From contig CAMDDA010000008.1 of the NCBI GenBank assembly GCA_945890755.1, forward strand, positions 1-39,000: 39,000 nucleotides of DNA, written 5' to 3'. This DNA comes from Candidatus Kuenenia stuttgartensis (GTDB lineage: Bacteria; Planctomycetota; Planctomycetia; Pirellulales; UBA1268). This document shows, in pieces, positions 23,292 to 31,261 of the stretch. A model generated the notes under the pieces. The model made no database searches. It was not told where the DNA came from and worked only from the letters and a program-made list of their open reading frames with translations. The position numbers and the translations under genes were made by a program. The stretch's first letter is position 1, and every line of letters starts with the position of its first letter.

Positions 23292-25289
23292 ATGAACGTC
23301 GCCTCCGGCACCGCCACGCCACCGATCTATCGCGGCCCGCTTCCGCACGTGCACACGGTCGAACGGATCCCCGTCACCGTCTACGACCAGCCGGGCGACG
23401 CCAGCCGGTCTGTGGCGCGGGAGATCGCCGATCTCGTCACGGAGCGGGCCCGAGCCGGCCTCAAGACCGTGCTCGGCCTCGCCACGGGGAGCACGCCCGT
23501 GGGCGTCTACGACGAGCTGATCCGCCTGCACCGCGAGGAGGGCGTGTCGTTCAAGACGGTCGTCACGTTCAACCTCGACGAATACTGGCCGATGCAGCCC
23601 GACGCGCTGCAGAGCTACCACCGCTTCATGCGGGAGCACCTCTTCGACCATGTCGACATCCCGGCTGCGGCGATCCACATCCCCGACGGCACGCTGGCCC
23701 GCGGCGACGTGGCCCGCGCCTGCGGCCGGTATGAGGAGCAGATCCGCGAGGCGGGCGGGATCGACCTGCAGGTGCTCGGTATCGGCCGCACGGGCCACAT
23801 CGGCTTCAACGAGCCGGGCAGCCCGCTCGACAGCCGCACGCGGCTCATCACGCTCGACAGCGTGACGCGGTCCGACGCCGCCAGCGACTTCTTCGGCGAG
23901 TGGAACGTGCCGCGGCAGGCGATCACGATGGGCGTGGGCTCGATCCTCGATGCCCGGAGGGTGGTGCTCCTGGCGTTCGGCGAGCACAAGGCGCCGATCG
24001 TGAGGAAGGCGGTCGAGGAGCCGCCGTGCAGCCACGTGACGGCAAGCGCCTTGCAGCAGCATGCCGACGCCCGGTTCGTCCTCGACCGGGCCGCCGCTGC
24101 GCGGCTCACGCGGTTCGAGTCGCCGTGGCTGGTGGGGCCGCTCGACACGATGGGGCTCGAGTGGACCGAGTCGCTCACGCGAAAGGCCGTGATCTGGCTC
24201 GCGATCACGCTCGGCAAACCGATCCTCAAGCTCACCGACGAGGATTACAACGAACATGGCCTCCAGGACCTGCTTTCCAACCGCGGCCGGGCCTACGACA
24301 TCAATATCGAGGTGTTTCGGGCGATGCAGGACACGATCACCGGCTGGCCGGCCGGCAAGCCGGGATCGCCGCGGCGGATCCGCGGGCTCGACCAGGCGGC
24401 CGAGGTCCGCAAGGCGACCGAGTTCCCCAAGCGTGTGATCGTGTTCAGTCCGCACCCCGACGACGACGTGATCAGCATGGGGGGCACGTTCATCCGGCTC
24501 TGCGAGCAGGGGCACGAGGTGCACGTGGCCTACCAGACGAGCGGTAACATCGCCGTGTGGGACGAGTCGGCCGACCGCCACGTCGACTTCGTGGAGGAGT
24601 TCTGCCGGGCGTTCGGCGTCGGGGCGAAGGCGGAGGAGGTGGCGGACAAGGTCCGCACGTTCTTGAAGACGAAGCCCGCCGGTGCCGTCGATCTGGCGGA
24701 ACTGCAGCTCGTCAAAGGCCTGATCCGCCGCACCGAGGCCCGAGCCGGGGCCCGCTACTCGGGCGTGAAGCCGGAGCACATCCACTTTCTCGACCTGCCG
24801 TTCTACGAGACAGGCAAGGTTCGCAAGCTGCCGATCGGTCCGCGGGACATCGCCATCACGGTCGACCTGCTCGAGCGGGTGAAGCCGCACCAGGTCTATG
24901 CCGCCGGCGACCTCTCCGACCCGCACGGCACGCATCGCGTCTGCCTCTCCGCCGTCACGCAGGCGCTCGAGCAGGTGAAGGATCGGGAGTGGGCGAAGCA
25001 GTGCGAGCTGTGGCTCTACCGCGGCGCCTGGCAGGAGTGGGAGCCGCACGAGATCGAGATGGCGGTGCCGCTCTCGCCCGACGAGGTCGAGCGGAAGCGG
25101 ATGGCGATCTTCAAGCACGAGAGCCAGAAGGATCGGGCCCTCTTCCCGGGGCCGAGCGACCCGCGGGAGTTTTGGCAGCGGGCCGAGGATCGCAATCGCG
25201 ACACGGCCCGGCTCTATGACAAGCTCGGCCTGCCTGAATACGAGGCGATCGAAGGATTCGTGTTGCACAAGACGGAGTCCCGGAAATGA
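23292..25289 (+). CDS. nagB: Glucosamine-6-phosphate deaminase-like (NagB) domain fused to PIG-L/LmbE deacetylase
   Basis: This is a 665-residue two-domain cytoplasmic enzyme. The NagB domain (about 20-275) has LGLATGSTPVGVYDELIRLH, VTFNLDEYWPM (the enolisation Asp of NagB is kept) and GIGRTGHIGFNEPGSPLDSR. In E. coli NagB the equivalent loop is GNDGHIAFNE, whose Asp is replaced here by Thr167; His169 and Glu174 remain. After KAVIWLAITLGKPILKL comes a LmbE/PIG-L domain (about 379-650) with the Zn motif SPHPDDDVISMGG (386-398) and DPHGTHRVCL. The pairing suggests N-deacetylation and then deamination/isomerisation of an amino sugar. It overlaps the next gene by four bases. The start has AGGAG six bases upstream. 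The same fusion is known in other bacteria. Confidence 0.9.
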   Translation: MNVASGTATPPIYRGPLPHVHTVERIPVTVYDQPGDASRSVAREIADLVTERARAGLKTVLGLATGSTPVGVYDELIRLHREEGVSFKTVVTFNLDEYWPMQPDALQSYHRFMREHLFDHVDIPAAAIHIPDGTLARGDVARACGRYEEQIREAGGIDLQVLGIGRTGHIGFNEPGSPLDSRTRLITLDSVTRSDAASDFFGEWNVPRQAITMGVGSILDARRVVLLAFGEHKAPIVRKAVEEPPCSHVTASALQQHADARFVLDRAAAARLTRFESPWLVGPLDTMGLEWTESLTRKAVIWLAITLGKPILKLTDEDYNEHGLQDLLSNRGRAYDINIEVFRAMQDTITGWPAGKPGSPRRIRGLDQAAEVRKATEFPKRVIVFSPHPDDDVISMGGTFIRLCEQGHEVHVAYQTSGNIAVWDESADRHVDFVEEFCRAFGVGAKAEEVADKVRTFLKTKPAGAVDLAELQLVKGLIRRTEARAGARYSGVKPEHIHFLDLPFYETGKVRKLPIGPRDIAITVDLLERVKPHQVYAAGDLSDPHGTHRVCLSAVTQALEQVKDREWAKQCELWLYRGAWQEWEPHEIEMAVPLSPDEVERKRMAIFKHESQKDRALFPGPSDPREFWQRAEDRNRDTARLYDKLGLPEYEAIEGFVLHKTESRK

Positions 25290-26314
25290 AGACCTTGAAC
25301 GTCGGCATCGTGGGTTACGGCTGGGCGGCGACGGCCCACCTGGCCGCCATCAACGCCACGCGGCAGGGCCGCGTCGTGGCCGTCTCTTCGTCGCGGCCGC
25401 TCGATGCGGCGGAACTCTCCGCGAAGCATGGCTGCCCGATCCGCGTCTATCAGCGGCTCGACGACATGCTGGCTGATCCCGGGATCGACGTCGTCGACAT
25501 CACGGGCCTGCCGAGTCTGCACCGCGACCAGGCTGTCGCGGCGGCGAAGGCGAAGAAGCACGTGATCCTCGAGAAGCCGATGGCCAACTCGCCGGAGGAA
25601 GTCAGCGACATCCTCGCTGCGGCCGAGGCCAACGGCGTGCAGGGCTGCGTCTGCTTCGAGTGCCGGTTCTCCAACCAGTTTCAGGTGACGAAGGCGCTGC
25701 TCGACGAGGGGCTGCTCGGCCGGCTGCACTACGGCGAGGTCGACTATTACCACGGCATCGGCCCCTGGTATGGCCAATACCGGTGGAACACCGGCAAGAA
25801 GGAGGGGGGCAGCGCCCTGCTCACAGCTGGCTGCCATGCCCTCGACGCGCTGCTCATGCTCATGGCAGACGAGGTCGAGAGCGTGTCGAGCATCAGCACC
25901 AAGTCGGCCAGCGAGTTTTTCACCCCGTACGAATATGACACGTCGAGCGTCACGCTCCTGCGGTTCAAGAACGGTGCCGTGGGCAAGACGGCTGCGATCG
26001 TCGACTGCCTCCAGCCCTACTACTTCCACACGCACCTCGTCGGCAGCGAGGGGAGCCTGCTCGACGACCGCTTTCACTCGATGAAGCTCAAGGCCGACAA
26101 GGGGCACTGGAGCAAGCTCTCGATGAAGATGCTCGACTCCGGCGACGTGAGCGACCACCCCTACCAGGCACAGTTTCAGGCGTTCTTCGACGCCCTCGAC
26201 CGGGGCGAGGCGATGCCGCTCACGAGCTTCCGCGAAGCTGCCCGCACGTTTGCCGTGATCTTCGCCGCCGACACAAGCGCCGCACAAGGCGGTGCGCCCA
26301 TCGTCGTCTCGTGA
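25286..26314 (+). CDS. Gfo/Idh/MocA-family oxidoreductase, cytoplasmic
   Basis: This 342-residue protein has no signal peptide. It begins TLNVGIVGYGWAATAHLAAI (Rossmann GxGxxA type) and has the family motif HVILEKPMANSPEEV and a C-terminal domain with EGGSALLTAGCHALDALLML and VSSISTKSASEFFTPYEYDT. It is likely an NAD(P)-dependent sugar dehydrogenase or ketoreductase acting inside the cell, in contrast to the Tat-exported member two genes upstream. Its ATG overlaps the NagB-LmbE stop (ATGA at 25286-25289), so it is translationally coupled and last in the operon. Confidence 0.92.
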   Translation: MKTLNVGIVGYGWAATAHLAAINATRQGRVVAVSSSRPLDAAELSAKHGCPIRVYQRLDDMLADPGIDVVDITGLPSLHRDQAVAAAKAKKHVILEKPMANSPEEVSDILAAAEANGVQGCVCFECRFSNQFQVTKALLDEGLLGRLHYGEVDYYHGIGPWYGQYRWNTGKKEGGSALLTAGCHALDALLMLMADEVESVSSISTKSASEFFTPYEYDTSSVTLLRFKNGAVGKTAAIVDCLQPYYFHTHLVGSEGSLLDDRFHSMKLKADKGHWSKLSMKMLDSGDVSDHPYQAQFQAFFDALDRGEAMPLTSFREAARTFAVIFAADTSAAQGGAPIVVS

Positions 26315-26343
26315 GTTGTGAGCAGTGCCGTCGCGCTGGCTCC

Positions 26344-26387
26344 GTCGCTTCCGCTCCGGGCTTCCTGGCTTCTCTAGAAGCCCGGGG
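26344..26387 (+). terminator. Repeat copy with hairpin after the sugar operon
   Basis: GTCGCTTCCGCTCCGGGCTT (26344-26363) is a copy of the dispersed repeat. Its end forms one arm of a hairpin, CCGGGCTTC (26356-26364)/GAAGCCCGG (26377-26385), with a 12-base loop. No T-run follows, so terminator function is uncertain. The gap 26315-26566 otherwise holds nothing I recognise. Confidence 0.45.
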
Positions 26388-26555
26388 ACACCGCGGACGG
26401 ATGCGGGCAAACACAGGCTTTTGCCGGGCGGCGAATTGGCGGTAGATTTATGGATGTCCCGCCGATCGACCAGCCACAGGTCCGCGTTTGACGGCCAGCT
26501 GCCCGGGCTCCGGGCGGCCGCCGAACGGCGACGCGGGTGTTTCCCACACCACTGG

Positions 26556-26561
26556 TGAGGA
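26556..26561 (+). promoter_or_regulatory. Ribosome binding site that sets the start at ATG 26567
   Basis: TGAGGA lies five bases before ATG 26567. The track start is a GTG ten codons upstream (26537) with no comparable site. Confidence 0.5.
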
Positions 26562-26566
26562 CACCG

Positions 26567-29500
26567 ATGGGATGCACCGCCTGCCGCAGTTGGTTCACCG
26601 GCCCTCTGCTGGCCGCTTGCACGCTGTGCACGGCTGCCTGGCTGCCTTTTCCGGCACACGCCGCCGAGACGACGCTCGACTTCAACCGCGACGTTCGTCC
26701 GATCCTCTCGGACCGTTGTTTTTCCTGCCACGGCCCTGACCACGAAGACCGGCAGGCCGGCCTGCGGCTCGATCTCCGTGACGCCGCCATCGCCGCGCTC
26801 GACAGTGGCATGACGGCGGTCGTTCCCGGCGATCCGGCGAAGAGCGAGATCATCGCCCGGATCACGAGCACCGATCCTGACGTGGTCATGCCGCCGCCCC
26901 GGTTCAACAAGCCGATCACTCCGGCCGAGGCCGACATCCTGAAACGGTGGATTGCCGAAGGAGCGGAGTATCGCGACCACTGGGCCTTCGAACGGGTGGA
27001 GCGGCCGGCGGTGCCGGAGGTGAAAACCACCGCCTGGCCGAAGAACCCGATCGACCAGTTCATTCTCGCGCGGCTCGAGCAGGAGGGGCTCACGCCGAAC
27101 CCAGAGGCTGACCGCGTGACGCTCGCCCGGAGGCTCGCCCTCGACCTGACGGGGCTGCCGCCGGCCCCAGCCGCCGTCGATGCGTTCCTCGCGGATACGT
27201 CGCCCGCTGCCTACGAGACATACGTGGACACGCTCCTCGCCAGCCCGCACTACGGCGAGCGAATGGCGATCGAGTGGCTCGACGCGGCCCGCTACGCCGA
27301 CTCCAGCGGCTACCAGACCGACTCCAGCCGGCAGAACTGGCCGTGGCGAGACTGGCTGATCAAGGCCTACAACGACAACCTGCCCTTCGACCAGTTCACG
27401 ATTCATCAACTCGCCGGCGACATGCTCGAAAGCCCGACCCGCGACCAGATCGTGGCCACCGGCTTCAACCGCAATCACCGGCTCAACGGCGAGGGGGGCA
27501 TCATCGCCGAGGAGTGGCGGGTGGAGACCGTCATCGACCGCGTCGAAACGACCGGGCAGACGTGGATGGCGCTCTCGGTGGGGTGCGCCCGGTGCCACGA
27601 TCACAAGTACGACCCACTCTCACAAAAGGAGTTCTATTCGCTCTTCGCGCTCTTCAACAACGTGCCGGAGACGGGCACGAATCAGGGCACGGCGCACCGC
27701 GGCGGCGGCAATGTTGATCCGGTGCATCTGCTCCCCTCAGCGGAGCAGGAACGAGAGCTTTCCCGGCTGAATCAGGTCGTTACCGATGCCGAGGCCGCGG
27801 TGAAGGCAGAAGGCGCGAATATCGACGCCCTCGTGGCCCAGTGGGAGGAATCGATCCGCCCGGCGATCTCCGCCCCGCAGGAGGCCTGGGAACCGTTCGA
27901 GCCACTCGAACTGCGGAGCGCAGGGGGGGCGACGTTCCGGCGCAGCGAGGACGGTTCATGGTTCGTCGAGGGCAAGCTGCCACCGAAAGACACCTACGAG
28001 TTCGAGACGCTCGTCCCCGCCGATACGCTCGGCGGCATTCGGCTCGAGTTGCTTTCCGACGCCAGCCTCGCCGGCGGTGGCTTTGGTCGCTCGGGCAACG
28101 GTAACGTGGTGGTCACGAAGATCGAGGCCGAGATCGAGCCGCCGGGCGATGCCAAGGTGATGCCAATCGAACTCGTGCGGGCGGAGGCGAGCTACGAACA
28201 GAGCGGCTGGCCGGCCTCGAGCGTGCTGCAACTCAAGGGTGAGAAGGGCAAGGGCTGGGCGATCGACGGACACGATCCGGCCAAGCGGACTCCGCGGCAG
28301 ATCGCGGTGTTTCCGGCGAAGCCCGTGACGCTCCCGGAGAACTCGCGGCTCGTCGTACGGATTCGTCAGGAGGCGTTCGATGGCCACTCGATCGGACGCT
28401 TCCGGATCGCGTTTTCGGGTGATGAGCCCGCCATGCTCGGCGTCGGCGGATCGACGCTGCCGCAGGCCGTGAAGGATGCGATCGCGGTGGAGCCTGCGCA
28501 GCGGTCACCGCAACAGAAATCCGAAATTGGGAAGTTCTACCGGGCGAACGTCGATGGCCCGATCCGGCGGGCCGAGGCGGCCCGCGACGCCGCGAAGAAG
28601 AGCGTGGAGTCGTTCCGGGGTTCGCTCACCAGCGCCATGGTGATGAAGGAGGGCCCTGTTCGCGAGGCCTTCGTGCTCAATCGCGGCGAGTACGACAAGC
28701 GGGGCGACAAGGTGACGGCGGGGCTGCCCGCGTTTCTGCCGCAACTGCCGGAAGGCACGAATCCCGACCGGCTCGCGCTGGCGAAGTGGCTCGTGTCGCG
28801 CGACCATCCGCTCACGTCGCGGGTGTGGGTGAACCGGATGTGGGAGCGGTTCTTCGGCACGGGCCTCTCGAAGACGAGCGAAAACCTCGGCAGTCAGGCC
28901 GAATACCCCAGCCATCCCGAACTGCTCGACTGGCTCGCGGCGGAGTTCATGGAGTCGGGCTGGGACATGAAGCACTTCGTGAAACTCGTCGTGACGAGCG
29001 CCGTGTATCGGCAAAATGCCACGGTGACCCCGGAGAAGGTGGCGAAGGATCCGGCGAACCGGCTGCTGGCCCGGGCGCCGCGAATCCGACTGCCGGGCGA
29101 GGCCGTGCGGGATGCCGCGTTCGCCGCCTCGGGGCTGCTCGTGCCCACGATCGGTGGCCCGAGCGTGCGGCCCTGGATGCCCGATGGCGTGTGGGATGAG
29201 ACGAGCAAGTACGGCGACCTCCGCGGCTACAAGCCCGACACCGGCGCGGGCCGCTATCGCCGCACGATGTACACCGTCTGGAAGCGGACGGCCGCGCCGC
29301 CGACGATGCTCCTCTTCGACGCCCCCAATCGCGAGACCTGCATCGTGAAGCGGTCGCGGACCAACACGCCGCTGCAGGCGCTGGCGCTTCTCAACGAGAC
29401 CACCTTCGTCGAGTCGGCCCATGGGCTCGCCAAGCGAATGGTCGCCGAAGGGGGCGCGACGCCGACCGAACGGATCGCTCATGGCTTCCGGCTGGCGATC

Positions 29501-29713
29501 GGCCGCAAGCCGACGGCCGACGAACTGGCCGCACTCGTGGACGGATTCAATGCCGACCTCGCCACGTTCACCGCCGCACCGGACCGGGCGGAGAAGTATG
29601 CCACCGTGGGGCTCGTCACGAAGCCCGAAACCATGCCGGCCCAGGAATTCGCCGCCTACTCGCTGGCAGCCAACGTGATCATCAACCTCGACGAATTCGT
29701 GATGCGGGAGTGA
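26567..29713 (+). CDS. Planctomycete cytochrome c protein (PSCyt1 + DUF1549 + beta-rich insert + DUF1553), long form
   Basis: With the ATG 26567 start this is 1048 residues. A signal peptide (FTGPLLAACTLCTAAWLPFPAHA) is followed by PSCyt1 with CFSCH (51-55) in the context DVRPILSDRCFSCHGPDHED. DUF1549 (NPIDQFILARLEQEGL...LDLTGLPPAPAAVDAFL) includes a second heme-type motif CARCH (340-344). A beta-rich insert (about 430-600, with LGGIRLELLSDASLAGGGFG) may bind a ligand. DUF1553 closes the protein (LAKWLVSRDHPLTSRVWVNR). It is predicted to be a periplasmic redox protein; the substrate is unknown. The DUF1501 gene starts four bases after the stop, so the two are co-expressed. It follows the sugar operon but is separated from it by a hairpin. 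Confidence 0.93.
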   Translation: MGCTACRSWFTGPLLAACTLCTAAWLPFPAHAAETTLDFNRDVRPILSDRCFSCHGPDHEDRQAGLRLDLRDAAIAALDSGMTAVVPGDPAKSEIIARITSTDPDVVMPPPRFNKPITPAEADILKRWIAEGAEYRDHWAFERVERPAVPEVKTTAWPKNPIDQFILARLEQEGLTPNPEADRVTLARRLALDLTGLPPAPAAVDAFLADTSPAAYETYVDTLLASPHYGERMAIEWLDAARYADSSGYQTDSSRQNWPWRDWLIKAYNDNLPFDQFTIHQLAGDMLESPTRDQIVATGFNRNHRLNGEGGIIAEEWRVETVIDRVETTGQTWMALSVGCARCHDHKYDPLSQKEFYSLFALFNNVPETGTNQGTAHRGGGNVDPVHLLPSAEQERELSRLNQVVTDAEAAVKAEGANIDALVAQWEESIRPAISAPQEAWEPFEPLELRSAGGATFRRSEDGSWFVEGKLPPKDTYEFETLVPADTLGGIRLELLSDASLAGGGFGRSGNGNVVVTKIEAEIEPPGDAKVMPIELVRAEASYEQSGWPASSVLQLKGEKGKGWAIDGHDPAKRTPRQIAVFPAKPVTLPENSRLVVRIRQEAFDGHSIGRFRIAFSGDEPAMLGVGGSTLPQAVKDAIAVEPAQRSPQQKSEIGKFYRANVDGPIRRAEAARDAAKKSVESFRGSLTSAMVMKEGPVREAFVLNRGEYDKRGDKVTAGLPAFLPQLPEGTNPDRLALAKWLVSRDHPLTSRVWVNRMWERFFGTGLSKTSENLGSQAEYPSHPELLDWLAAEFMESGWDMKHFVKLVVTSAVYRQNATVTPEKVAKDPANRLLARAPRIRLPGEAVRDAAFAASGLLVPTIGGPSVRPWMPDGVWDETSKYGDLRGYKPDTGAGRYRRTMYTVWKRTAAPPTMLLFDAPNRETCIVKRSRTNTPLQALALLNETTFVESAHGLAKRMVAEGGATPTERIAHGFRLAIGRKPTADELAALVDGFNADLATFTAAPDRAEKYATVGLVTKPETMPAQEFAAYSLAANVIINLDEFVMRE

Positions 29714-29717
29714 CGCC

Positions 29718-31178
29718 ATGAACCATGTGATCAGCGCGCAAGACGCCCTCAATCGCCGTGTGTTCCTCGGCGGAGCCGCGGGCGGCATCGGGTATGCCGC
29801 CCTCGCGAGCCTCATGCAGCCGCAGGCCGCGCAGGCGGCTGCCGTGACGGGACCCGCCAAGGCGGTGTTTCCGAATTTTCCGCCCAAGGCGAAGCGGGTG
29901 ATCTACCTGTTTCAGTCGGGCGCGCCCTCGCAGATGGATCTCTTCGACCCCAAGCCCGAGATGGCGAAGCGGCGGGGGGAGGATCTTCCCGAGTCGATCC
30001 GGCAAGGGCAGCGGCTCACCACGATGACCAGCGGCCAGAAGAGCTTTCCGGTGGCGCCGTCGATGTTCTCGTTCACCCAGCACGGCGAGAGCGGGATGTG
30101 GTTCAGCGACCTCGTGCCGAACATCGCCCGCCACGCCGATCGCTGGTGCATGATCCGCTCGATGTACACCGAGCAGATCAACCACGACCCGGCGATCACG
30201 TTCTTCCAGACGGGCCATCAACTCGCCGGCCGGCCCAGCATCGGCTCGTGGGTGAGCTACGGCCTGGGCAGTGAGAATGCCGACCTGCCCGCCTACATCG
30301 TGCTCACGAGCTTTGGCTCGGGCCGCAAGGACGACCAGCCGCTCTATGACCGCCTGTGGGGCGCGGGCTTTTTGCCCACCGAGCACCAGGGCGTGCGGTT
30401 TCGTAACACCGGCGACCCGGTGCTCTATCTCGCCGATCCTGCGGGCATCGATCGCCAGATGCGGCGGGCGACGCTCGATCGGATCGCGACGCTCAACGCG
30501 GCCCGCAGCGCGGTGGTTGGTGACCCGGAGATCGCGGCCCGCACGAGCCAATATGAAATGGCCTTTCGGATGCAGGCGAGCGTGCCGGAAATCATCGACT
30601 TCAAGGATGAACCGAAGCACGTGATCGATTCCTACGGCCCCGACGTGCACCGTCCCGGCAGCTATGCCTTCAACTGCCTGCTCGCTCGCCGACTGTCGGA
30701 GAAGGGGGTGCGGTTCGTGCAGCTCTTCCACATGGGCTGGGACCATCACGGCGGCCTGCCGGGAGCGATCAAGGGGCAGGTCAAGGACACCGATCAGCCG
30801 ACGGCCGCCCTGCTCGACGACCTGCAGCGGCGCGGACTACTCGACGACACGCTCGTCGTCTGGGGAGGCGAGTTCGGGCGGACGATCTACTCGCAGGGAG
30901 CGCTCACCGAAACGAACTACGGCCGGGATCACCACCCGCGGTGTTTCACGATGCTCATGGCGGGGGCGGGCATCAAGCCGGGGCTCACCTACGGCGCGAC
31001 CGACGACTACTCCTACAACATCGTCACGCCCGACCAGAAGGTGCACGTGCACGATCTCAACGCCACGATCCTGCACCTGATGGGCATCGACCACCTGCGG
31101 CTGACGTTTCCCTACCAGGGCCGCGACTTCCGGCTCACCGACGTGCACGGCAACGTGGTGCAGGACATCCTGAGCTGA
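29718..31178 (+). CDS. DUF1501 protein, Tat-exported (second copy)
   Basis: This 486-residue protein has a Tat leader (LNRRVFLGGAAGGIGYAALA, Arg-Arg at 13-14). Conserved blocks are KRVIYLFQSGAPSQMDLFDP, MYTEQINHDPAITFFQTGHQ, VQLFHMGWDHHGGLPG and GGEFGRTIYSQG...GRDHHPRCF. Asp/His residues at family positions are kept, so a metal-dependent hydrolase-like or binding role is plausible but unproven. It shares block order with the copy at 6718 but differs widely in sequence. It starts four bases after the cytochrome gene and has GGGAG seven bases upstream of the ATG. Confidence 0.93.
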   Translation: MNHVISAQDALNRRVFLGGAAGGIGYAALASLMQPQAAQAAAVTGPAKAVFPNFPPKAKRVIYLFQSGAPSQMDLFDPKPEMAKRRGEDLPESIRQGQRLTTMTSGQKSFPVAPSMFSFTQHGESGMWFSDLVPNIARHADRWCMIRSMYTEQINHDPAITFFQTGHQLAGRPSIGSWVSYGLGSENADLPAYIVLTSFGSGRKDDQPLYDRLWGAGFLPTEHQGVRFRNTGDPVLYLADPAGIDRQMRRATLDRIATLNAARSAVVGDPEIAARTSQYEMAFRMQASVPEIIDFKDEPKHVIDSYGPDVHRPGSYAFNCLLARRLSEKGVRFVQLFHMGWDHHGGLPGAIKGQVKDTDQPTAALLDDLQRRGLLDDTLVVWGGEFGRTIYSQGALTETNYGRDHHPRCFTMLMAGAGIKPGLTYGATDDYSYNIVTPDQKVHVHDLNATILHLMGIDHLRLTFPYQGRDFRLTDVHGNVVQDILS

Positions 31179-31207
31179 GGCTTCCCTCCTTTCTCCCCTA
31201 TATAGCT

Positions 31208-31248
31208 CCGTTGCTCCGCAACGGGCTGCCCGTCACGGAGTGACGGGC
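31208..31248. repeat. Twin perfect hairpins between convergent genes
   Basis: CCGTTGC/GCAACGG (loop TCC, 31208-31224) is followed by GCCCGTCAC/GTGACGGGC (loop GGA, 31228-31248). Both stems are perfect. The pair lies in the 83-base gap between the DUF1501 and topoisomerase VI B stops and probably ends transcription from both sides. It is a close relative of 18391-18436. Confidence 0.7.
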
Positions 31249-31261
31249 TTACAGTCGCGGG

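Noticed and set aside
23127-25268. 713-codon ORF on the minus strand opposite NagB-LmbE
   Set aside because: Translation is rich in Arg, His, Leu and Asp without domains, and the plus strand encodes clear conserved enzymes; it is a high-GC shadow frame.
25214-27604. 796-codon minus-strand ORF
   Set aside because: It lies opposite the oxidoreductase and cytochrome genes, has no recognisable domains, and its composition is typical of antisense frames.
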